Below, one piece after another: positions 1 through 3,795 of a DNA stretch of 10,564 nt; the stretch's first letter is position 1, and the number at the start of each line of letters is the position of its first letter. This DNA is from an uncultured Bacilli bacterium (GTDB lineage Bacteria > Bacillota_I > Bacilli_A > RF39 > UBA660). The notes under the pieces are model-generated. The model saw only the letters and a list, made by a program, of their open reading frames with translations, did not search any database and was not told the DNA's origin. The stretch lies in assembly GCA_947629125.1 (NCBI GenBank), contig CANRCO010000039.1, forward strand, positions 1-10,564, written 5' to 3'. Made by a program: the position numbers and the translations under genes.

Positions 1-41
1 TTATCTTTGATTCGATAATCAAATTTCTTTAGGCTACTCAT
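1..41 (-). CDS. 5' end of an unidentified gene, cut by the left edge
   Basis: An ATG at 41-39 opens a frame that stays open to the window edge and reads MSSLKKFDYRIKD. An AGGTG ribosome-binding site lies about seven bases upstream. Only 13 codons are visible, so the product cannot be named. The ATG overlaps the TAG that would end the short reading frame started by the upstream phase-variable module (shared bases ATGAGTAG), which suggests translational coupling to that leader. The transcript would come from the promoter at 148-175. Whether this is a true gene start or chance needs the sequence to the left. Confidence 0.35.
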   Translation of the reverse strand, partial: MSSLKKFDYRIKD

Positions 42-93
42 GTATTTCACCTACTAAGTTTTTTCGGAGGTATTCTATTTGTTTATTAAAATA

Positions 94-102
94 CCCCCCC
101 CC
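94..102 (-). repeat. Nine-base poly-G run (copy 1)
   Basis: Nine consecutive C on the plus strand, nine G in the minus-strand message, placed seven codons after the ATG. Such a homopolymer is conspicuous in this AT-rich sequence. Runs of this kind change length by slipped-strand mispairing, so it is a candidate contingency (phase-variation) tract. Confidence 0.8.
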
Positions 103-147
103 GATTTATATTATGATTCATAATTTCTTACCTCGCTTACTATTTAC

Positions 148-175
148 ATTATACCAAAATTTTGCTTTGTTGCAA
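148..175 (-). promoter_or_regulatory. Sigma-A-like promoter of the copy 1 module
   Basis: On the minus strand the -35 box is TTGCAA (170-175) and the -10 box is TATAAT (148-153), with a 16-base spacer. It lies directly after the terminator of the surface-protein gene and ahead of the copy 1 ribosome-binding site. The spacer is closely related to that of the copy 2 promoter. Confidence 0.75.
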
Positions 176-202
176 TAAAAAATAGTGATTTTTTTCACTA
201 TT
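176..202 (-). terminator. Rho-independent terminator of the surface-protein gene
   Basis: A perfect 8-bp stem (AATAGTGA, 181-188, with TCACTATT, 195-202) encloses a six-base loop. On the minus strand it is followed by a T-rich tail. It starts seven bases after the TAA of the 210-1829 gene. The tail runs straight into the -35 box of the copy 1 promoter, so terminator and next start module are adjacent. Confidence 0.8.
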
Positions 203-209
203 CATTGAT

Positions 210-1829
210 TTATAAAGAAAGTTTAAAAGCATTTTCTTTTGAACCATTTCCACCTAAAATTTTAACATCTGATTTTAAATATAAAACTGGGCGAACCTGA
301 TTGTAGTTGCTATTAGCATAGAAATCGCACACGCTGCCATCATTACACAGATACATCACGTCATAAGCAAGACCCGCGTCAGGTGAAATAAACCATTGAT
401 GATTGCCATGGTCATCTAACCATGAATTACCTCTACATCCATGCCAATCATCTTGTGAACCGGTTTGCCCTGTTCCCCATTTATATAATGGTTCTAATAA
501 ACACGCCGCTCTTCCTTTTATATTATCTTGGCTTGGTGCTATTATTGATTCATCTCCGCTTGTTCCAAATCCATAATCACTGGGATACATTAATCCGATA
601 TAACCTGTCCATTCTGTAGGACGACCTATATATACATTTTTACTTCGTTCTGTTTTATAATATTGAACAGCTGTTAAAGTTCGATAATAATATTCACTAT
701 CAGCCGTATTATTAGGTCCACCTAAATTATATTTAGCTTTATCTATCAAATTTTTACTTTCAGTAGTTAAACCTTTTGTACTAAAATCAACAGATTCTTC
801 CGTAAATTTTGATGGGGTTGTTTGGGCTGGTTTATAGCCATTTGTTCCATTATAATAACTTCCAACTCCTTTATAAATTTTAACTTTATTATTATCTAGT
901 ACATACCCTTCATTATCAATTGTATAATTTTTACCTGTTGCTTTCCATCCAGCTTCTACTATATCAACTGGATTTAACATCATCATTAATTGGCTATCTG
1001 ACCAATCATTACTTCCATTATTACTTATTGATGAACCAACTCCAGGTTGTTTGTAATCCCAAGAATAAGCTCCAGGTAACGATTCTGCTCTTATTAACTT
1101 AACTCTTGATTCTTTTTTACCTGTTCCATCATCTATGTTATTCATGACTCCGATAACACGCCATTTCTCTCCATTAAAATCTACATAGTTGTTTGGGTCT
1201 TTTCCTATGTACCTTAAGTTATTATCTATTGTTTCATCATAAGCTAGTTGGTTGTTTTCTTCACTTATGATTCTAACATAGTCACTAGCTAGTATATTCT
1301 CTCTTTTAATACTATCTATCTCTATTTTACTTTCAAAAGTATTATTTTGTTGTAATTCATTAAAACTGGTGTTTTCATCTAACCAGATTTTTAAATTTAA
1401 TGTTTTACTTTTATTGGCATTAATTCTTACTGTTGTTAAATGTTTACCTATATTATAATCTTTGTTTGTTGTTTCTCTATCTAATAAATTATTTAAATTA
1501 TTTGGTTCGATTATTTTATTATCTTTATATAGTAATGTTGCTCTGATATTCTTTGCATCTAATGTATTATTCTTTTTGATATCTAAGTTTACTTCGACAT
1601 ATTCTTCATGATTACAATTATTATTTATGGTGAAATTATAACCATCTTGTTTTAATCCTTCACTATCTGGTGTTTGATAGGCATTTGCTATATCAATACT
1701 TGTTCCTTCAGTTACTTCTAGTTTTAAACAACCACTACTTATTTTATTTATACTTGTTTGTTCTTTTGTTGTATTCCATAAGGCATAACTTATTCCACTT
1801 ATTATTAATGCTCCTACTAATACTCCCAA
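210..1829 (-). CDS. Large cell-surface protein, phase-variable start (currently out of frame)
   Basis: A membrane-anchored surface protein of 539 residues as read from TTG 1829. No ribosome-binding site precedes that TTG. A better start is ATG 1896, which has a GAGGTAAGG site but is one base out of frame because of nine G at 1869-1877. With eight G the protein begins MNHNTNRGGYFNKQ, followed by a lysine-containing stretch and a hydrophobic helix ending near ISYALW, giving 561 residues. After the anchor, residues 30-175 look like a beta-rich domain similar in style to TasA/camelysin proteins. Residues 185-539 resemble the DUF6273-like domains of gut Firmicutes, with the closing VRPVLYL pattern of C-type-lectin-like folds. 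Family names are from memory of sequence style. Six cysteines are present, with CNDGSVC near the end. The last part has unusually GC-rich codons. A single-gene transcript is likely, between terminators at 181-202 and 1960-1993. Confidence 0.75.
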   Translation of the reverse strand: MGVLVGALIISGISYALWNTTKEQTSINKISSGCLKLEVTEGTSIDIANAYQTPDSEGLKQDGYNFTINNNCNHEEYVEVNLDIKKNNTLDAKNIRATLLYKDNKIIEPNNLNNLLDRETTNKDYNIGKHLTTVRINANKSKTLNLKIWLDENTSFNELQQNNTFESKIEIDSIKRENILASDYVRIISEENNQLAYDETIDNNLRYIGKDPNNYVDFNGEKWRVIGVMNNIDDGTGKKESRVKLIRAESLPGAYSWDYKQPGVGSSISNNGSNDWSDSQLMMMLNPVDIVEAGWKATGKNYTIDNEGYVLDNNKVKIYKGVGSYYNGTNGYKPAQTTPSKFTEESVDFSTKGLTTESKNLIDKAKYNLGGPNNTADSEYYYRTLTAVQYYKTERSKNVYIGRPTEWTGYIGLMYPSDYGFGTSGDESIIAPSQDNIKGRAACLLEPLYKWGTGQTGSQDDWHGCRGNSWLDDHGNHQWFISPDAGLAYDVMYLCNDGSVCDFYANSNYNQVRPVLYLKSDVKILGGNGSKENAFKLSL

Positions 1830-1868
1830 ACAAGCTAATATCTTCGGGTACTTTTGTTTATTAAAATA

Positions 1869-1877
1869 CCCCCCCCC
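1869..1877 (-). repeat. Nine-base poly-G run controlling the surface-protein frame (copy 2)
   Basis: Nine G on the minus strand between the ATG at 1896 and the body of the surface-protein gene. ATG 1896 and the first codon of the long frame (1829) are 67 bases apart, one more than a multiple of three. Loss of one G gives an unbroken frame, and nine G gives MNHNTNRGGVF and a stop. Ten G runs into a TAG 14 codons after the G run. Confidence 0.85.
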
Positions 1878-1922
1878 GATTTGTATTATGATTCATAGTT
1901 CCTTACCTCTCTATCTTTTTTT

Positions 1923-1950
1923 ATTATATCAAATATTTGCTTTATAGCAA
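1923..1950 (-). promoter_or_regulatory. Sigma-A-like promoter of the surface-protein gene
   Basis: The minus-strand -35 box is TTGCTA (1945-1950), the spacer is 16 bases and the -10 box is TATAAT (1923-1928). The ribosome-binding site GAGGTAAGG and ATG 1896 follow about 26 bases later. The layout is identical to the copy 1 promoter. Confidence 0.75.
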
Positions 1951-1993
1951 AGAAAAAATAAAGAACTTTTGACATCTTTTGTCGAAGCTCTTT
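1951..1993 (-). terminator. Probable terminator upstream of the surface-protein promoter
   Basis: The arms 1960-1968 and 1985-1993 pair over nine positions on the minus-strand RNA, one being a G-U wobble that would be an A-C mismatch on the plus strand. GAC/GTC closes an inner loop. The minus strand then has a T-rich tail (1951-1959). This orientation would stop minus-strand transcription coming through the toxin locus before the surface-protein promoter. It overlaps the -35 box of the plus-strand toxin promoter. Confidence 0.45.
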
Positions 1994-2018
1994 ACTTTTG
2001 CTTTTCTATACTTATAAT
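1991..2018 (+). promoter_or_regulatory. Promoter of the small hydrophobic peptide mRNA (RNA I)
   Basis: A TATAAT -10 box (2013-2018) is preceded by TTTACT (1991-1996) with a 16-base spacer. Transcription would begin near 2025, just before TAGAAACAGCTGAG, leaving an untranslated leader of about 85 bases before the ATG at 2110. Confidence 0.6.
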
Positions 2019-2026
2019 AGAGTCTT

Positions 2027-2053
2027 TAGAAACAGCTGAGTTACAGGTGACTA
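2027..2053 (+). repeat. Left arm of long-range inverted repeat (5' end of RNA I)
   Basis: TAGAAACAGCTGAG (2027-2040) and CAGGTGACTA (2044-2053) are exact reverse complements of 2251-2264 and 2234-2243. In the plus-strand transcript this arm lies at the very 5' end and can pair with the 3' untranslated region, 24 bp in two blocks. The same sequence also forms the 5' end of the convergent small RNA. Confidence 0.8.
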
Positions 2054-2109
2054 TCACTTTTTTTAGGGAACTTTGATTTACTCTCACCCTTAGGAAGTGT
2101 GGTGTTAAT

Positions 2110-2193
2110 ATGGAAAGTATTATTATATTTTTCTTATTAGTTATTATCTTATATTTAATTAAGATAATCTTTAGATTATTAAAAATTAAATAA
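2110..2193 (+). CDS. Small hydrophobic peptide, type I toxin-like
   Basis: A 27-residue peptide. Residues 4-18 (IIIFFLLVIILYLIK) form one membrane helix, followed by a basic tail with Lys and Arg. This is the usual build of type I toxins that insert into the cell's own membrane; I do not recognise a specific family such as Fst or TxpA. The ATG is preceded by AGGAAGTGTGGTG, which supplies a ribosome-binding site, either AGGAAG (12 bases away) or GGTG (5 bases away). The gene has its own promoter, an 85-base leader, and a 3' region that overlaps a convergent small RNA. The leader's TTAGG and GTGGT can pair with the ACCACCTAA that follows the stop, which would hide the start. It is too short for standard gene callers. 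Toxicity is inferred from architecture. Confidence 0.6.
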   Translation: MESIIIFFLLVIILYLIKIIFRLLKIK

Positions 2194-2195
2194 GA

Positions 2196-2225
2196 CAAAA
2201 ACCACCTAAAATAAGCTTAGGTGGT
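2196..2225 (-). terminator. Terminator of the small RNA
   Basis: A perfect 9-bp stem (ACCACCTAA, 2201-2209; TTAGGTGGT, 2217-2225) with a 7-base loop. The T run follows only on the minus strand (2196-2200), so it terminates RNA II and not the toxin mRNA. Confidence 0.75.
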
Positions 2226-2233
2226 ACACAGTG

Positions 2234-2264
2234 TAGTCACCTGAGTTTAGCTCAGCTGTTTCTA
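2234..2264 (-). repeat. Right arm of long-range inverted repeat (5' end of RNA II)
   Basis: TAGTCACCTG (2234-2243) and CTCAGCTGTTTCTA (2251-2264) are the exact complement of the left arm at 2027-2053, with a 7-base interior loop against 3 bases in the left arm. GTG just before (2231-2233) adds three possible pairs with CAC at 2055-2057. A plus-strand T-rich stretch (2267-2271) follows, so the folded 5'-3' stem could itself end the toxin mRNA. Confidence 0.75.
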
Positions 2265-2271
2265 CATTTTT

Positions 2272-2300
2272 ATTATATGTTATTTTTATAACTTTATCAA
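2272..2300 (-). promoter_or_regulatory. Promoter of the small RNA (RNA II)
   Basis: The minus-strand -35 box is TTGATA (2295-2300), the spacer is 17 bases and the -10 box is TATAAT (2272-2277). It is closer to consensus than the toxin promoter, as expected if the antitoxin RNA is made in excess. TAGAAACAG follows the -10 box by seven bases, against eight for the toxin promoter. Confidence 0.7.
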
Positions 2301-2308
2301 TAGTAAAT

Positions 2309-2335
2309 TAAAAAACAAGATATTATCTATCTTGT
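2309..2335 (-). terminator. Terminator overlapping the stop codon of the 139-residue gene
   Basis: An 8-bp stem (ACAAGATA 2315-2322, TATCTTGT 2328-2335) encloses a 5-base loop that contains the stop codon itself. A run of T follows on the minus strand (2309-2314). The last codons of the gene thus form half of the terminator. Confidence 0.75.
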
Positions 2336-2742
2336 AACATACTTAATAAATCAATTTTAAATTTATCTTTTGAAGCATTTGTCTTAGATATCATTACACC
2401 TTTATAAGTAGTTAATTCACTACGATGACCTTCTAATAAAATTTCAGTTGGTGTAATAGTATCTAATTTAATAAGATTATCTTTACGATATAATTTATAA
2501 ATTAATTTAATTTCACCATGAACTTGAGTAAAACGTTTATCACTTGGTAATTTTAATTCATAAACTTCATAACCGGCTTTTTTATTTTGAGATACTTTTT
2601 CTCCTAATATTTCACCGTTTCTTAATGAAACATAATAATTAAAATTCAATTCTTTGAAAGCACCCATATTATATTTTTTTAAGGCTCTTTCTAACTTTTT
2701 AAATTCGTTTTCGTTCACATAGTCTAATATATAATTATTCAT
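2323..2742 (-). CDS. Unknown soluble protein, 139 residues
   Basis: I do not recognise the family. The protein is charged, has no signal peptide or membrane segment, and appears to be alpha/beta. Residues 1-35 look helical (lysine/glutamate-rich), and residues 36-130 contain alternating hydrophobic and charged stretches such as YEVYELKLPSDKRF and HGEIKLIYKLYRKD. The latter faintly recalls the core of RelE-like proteins, too weakly to assign. ATG 2742 follows AGGGGGG at about seven bases. The gene stands alone: its own strong promoter (2776-2804), its own terminator overlapping the stop, and no partner within 90 bases. It lies on the same strand as the genes to its right, but the start is 115 bases beyond the end of the 81-residue gene. 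Confidence 0.8.
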   Translation of the reverse strand: MNNYILDYVNENEFKKLERALKKYNMGAFKELNFNYYVSLRNGEILGEKVSQNKKAGYEVYELKLPSDKRFTQVHGEIKLIYKLYRKDNLIKLDTITPTEILLEGHRSELTTYKGVMISKTNASKDKFKIDLLSMLQDR

Positions 2743-2775
2743 ATAAAATCCCCCCTGAATCCTTATATGTACTAA

Positions 2776-2804
2776 ATGATATCACAAAAGTCGATTTTTG
2801 TCAA
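2776..2804 (-). promoter_or_regulatory. Strong extended -10 promoter of the 139-residue gene
   Basis: The minus-strand -35 box is a perfect TTGACA (2799-2804), the spacer is 17 bases and the -10 box is TATCAT (2776-2781), preceded by TGA (extended -10). It is among the best promoters in the window and explains the isolated gene downstream. Confidence 0.75.
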
Positions 2805-2857
2805 GTTTTATTTAGTTTAATGTATTCCCGGGAGGGGTTTATAATAAAATTTTTTAA

Positions 2858-3103
2858 TTAATCAGTTGCTACCTCAGTCTTATTTTTTTGAAAAAATGCT
2901 GCTAAAACATCATCAAATTCTTGTTCGCTATCTAATCCTAATAAAATATTATCTAAACCATATTTGCGAATTACAGTATCTTCTGGGTCTAAAGAATTTA
3001 TTAAATAAACATATTTTTGGTTATTTAACTCTACTTCATCTAATAATATATATTCTTTATTATCTATTTCTAGCGTTGTAATTGGATTGTTCGCTTTCAA
3101 CAT
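2858..3103 (-). CDS. DUF1292-like small acidic protein, 81 residues
   Basis: A small soluble acidic protein. Its pattern of short beta strands (TTLEIDNKEYILLDEVELNNQ, then KYVYLINSLDPED) and an acidic helix near the end (SEQEFDDVLAAFF) resembles the DUF1292 (YrzB-type) proteins of Firmicutes, whose function is unknown. The assignment rests on pattern and length, not on a unique motif. ATG 3103 has an excellent AGAGGAGG site, so the start is firm even though it lies 44 bases inside the end of the upstream gene. That overlap implies translational coupling. No clear terminator follows; the downstream sequence instead has a GC-rich palindrome at 2826-2833. Confidence 0.75.
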   Translation of the reverse strand: MLKANNPITTLEIDNKEYILLDEVELNNQKYVYLINSLDPEDTVIRKYGLDNILLGLDSEQEFDDVLAAFFQKNKTEVATD

Positions 3104-3743
3104 CGTTTTTTTCCTCCTCTAAAAAATTTTGTTTAACTTCTTGGCGTAAATCTTTCATACTTTGATTATCTAAATAATCATCTAAAGTTGCATTATTTAA
3201 TAGTTTAGTAATAAACTGGCTAGCTTCTTCAGGAGCCATACCTTTTTCAATTAAAGTTTCTTCCATTTCTTTTCGAGGTAAATTACTATAAACTTTATCT
3301 ATTTGGTCTTTAGCATGATAAGAAAAATTGTCATATGTATTATACAAATTTGCTTTGAAATCATTTTCATCAGTTACATTTTGAGCTAAATCATTAGCAA
3401 TTGCTCGATGGTTATGAAAATATGTGCCATTTTCTTGAACATGAGTTTCTTCTGCTACATAATTATCTAAATTATTTAAATAATTACGAAAAGCTACTTC
3501 ATCTTTTATTCCTTTAGCTCCTACTGTAACCAAACTTATACCAATTAAAGATGCTATACCATATTTAATTGTTTTATAATATTGAGCTTTTGGTACAGTT
3601 ATTTCTTTTTTAAAAAAAGGAATTTTAATATTAACAACACTAACTTGTTTCAATTTTTGATATTTTTTAAAATACTTTTCATCATCAAACACTTTTGGGT
3701 CTGTATTAGATAATGTTTTTATATAGTTTTGATAATCACTCAT
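3060..3743 (-). CDS. Unknown single-pass membrane protein, 227 residues
   Basis: I do not recognise the family. The N-terminal 55 residues are basic and would be cytoplasmic. One membrane helix lies at about residues 61-78 (YGIASLIGISLVTVGAKG). The remaining about 150 residues are polar, helix-rich and probably extracellular, with a lone HNH tripeptide at 110-112 in a context unlike HNH nucleases. The end is very acidic and asparagine-rich. ATG 3743 has TAGGTG about five bases upstream. The promoter lies at 3767-3794, right at the end of smc, and the gene's last 44 bases overlap the start of the DUF1292-like gene, so these two form a small operon. The position after rnc-smc, where ftsY is common, gives no direct hint of function. 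Confidence 0.8.
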   Translation of the reverse strand: MSDYQNYIKTLSNTDPKVFDDEKYFKKYQKLKQVSVVNIKIPFFKKEITVPKAQYYKTIKYGIASLIGISLVTVGAKGIKDEVAFRNYLNNLDNYVAEETHVQENGTYFHNHRAIANDLAQNVTDENDFKANLYNTYDNFSYHAKDQIDKVYSNLPRKEMEETLIEKGMAPEEASQFITKLLNNATLDDYLDNQSMKDLRQEVKQNFLEEEKNDVESEQSNYNARNR

Positions 3744-3766
3744 TTTAACACCTACTATCTACTTTA

Positions 3767-3794
3767 ATTATATCAGAAAAATTATTAATAGCAA
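3767..3794 (-). promoter_or_regulatory. Promoter between smc and the membrane-protein gene
   Basis: The minus-strand -35 box is TTGCTA (3789-3794), the spacer is 16 bases and the -10 box is TATAAT (3767-3772). It uses the same hexamers and spacing as the surface-protein promoter. It starts two bases after the smc stop; no terminator is seen there, so read-through from smc may also supply this operon. Confidence 0.65.
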
Positions 3795-3795
3795 A

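Larger units (their letters stand above)
78..175 (-). repeat. Copy 1 of a 98-bp promoter/start/poly-G module
   Basis: These 98 bases match 1853-1950 without gaps at about 84 of 98 positions; the part from the G run into the coding sequence (78-107) is identical. Read on the minus strand, the module contains a promoter, a GAGGTAAG ribosome-binding site, an ATG at 121-119 and a run of nine G (94-102). With nine G the peptide is MNHNINRGGVF and stops. With eight G it reads 28 residues and ends at a TAG overlapping the next ATG. Unlike copy 2, no membrane segment follows in the eight-G frame, so this copy may drive a leader peptide or a decayed gene. Confidence 0.85.
1853..1950 (-). repeat. Copy 2 of the 98-bp promoter/start/poly-G module
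   Basis: Partner of 78-175, offset by exactly 1775 bases with no gap. It carries a promoter, a GAGGTAAGG ribosome-binding site, ATG 1896-1894 and nine G at 1869-1877, then the coding bases for YFNKQ if one G is removed. The identical stretch covers the G run and the codons around it; the region between -10 and ribosome-binding site is the most diverged. Conservation of both the regulatory and the coding part indicates duplication of a whole start cassette. Confidence 0.85.
2196..2266 (-). ncRNA. Candidate antitoxin small RNA (RNA II), about 70 nt
   Basis: The promoter at 2272-2300 would start a minus-strand RNA near 2266, and the hairpin at 2201-2225 followed by TTTTT ends it near 2196. No reading frame is needed to explain it. 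It is antisense to the 3' untranslated part of the toxin mRNA. Its ACCACCTAAG can also pair with the toxin ribosome-binding region (CTTAGG at 2089-2094 and GTGGT at 2099-2103). Its first about 25 bases nearly equal the first bases of the toxin mRNA, so the two compete for the same 3' target. The arrangement recalls Fst/par loci (convergent RNAs with shared 5' sequences), but the shared sequences here are inverted, not direct. Confidence 0.55.

Noticed and set aside
422..1864. Several plus-strand open frames inside the surface-protein gene.
   Set aside because: They are antisense shadows rich in Leu, Tyr and His, with no ribosome-binding sites.
1992..2198. A 68-codon open frame on the minus strand across the small-peptide locus.
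   Set aside because: It lies opposite the hydrophobic peptide and its leader, runs through the RNA II terminator region, has no ribosome-binding site, and its composition looks like a shadow frame.
2214..2232. AGGTGGTAC resembles the T-box antiterminator sequence AGGGTGGNACCGCG.
   Set aside because: There is no specifier stem, no downstream aminoacyl-tRNA or amino-acid gene, and the hairpin is fully explained as a terminator of the minus-strand RNA.
3406..3416. HNH tripeptide in the 227-residue membrane protein as a sign of an HNH nuclease.
   Set aside because: There are no zinc-binding cysteines or beta-beta-alpha metal pattern around it, and it lies in an apparently extracellular helical region.
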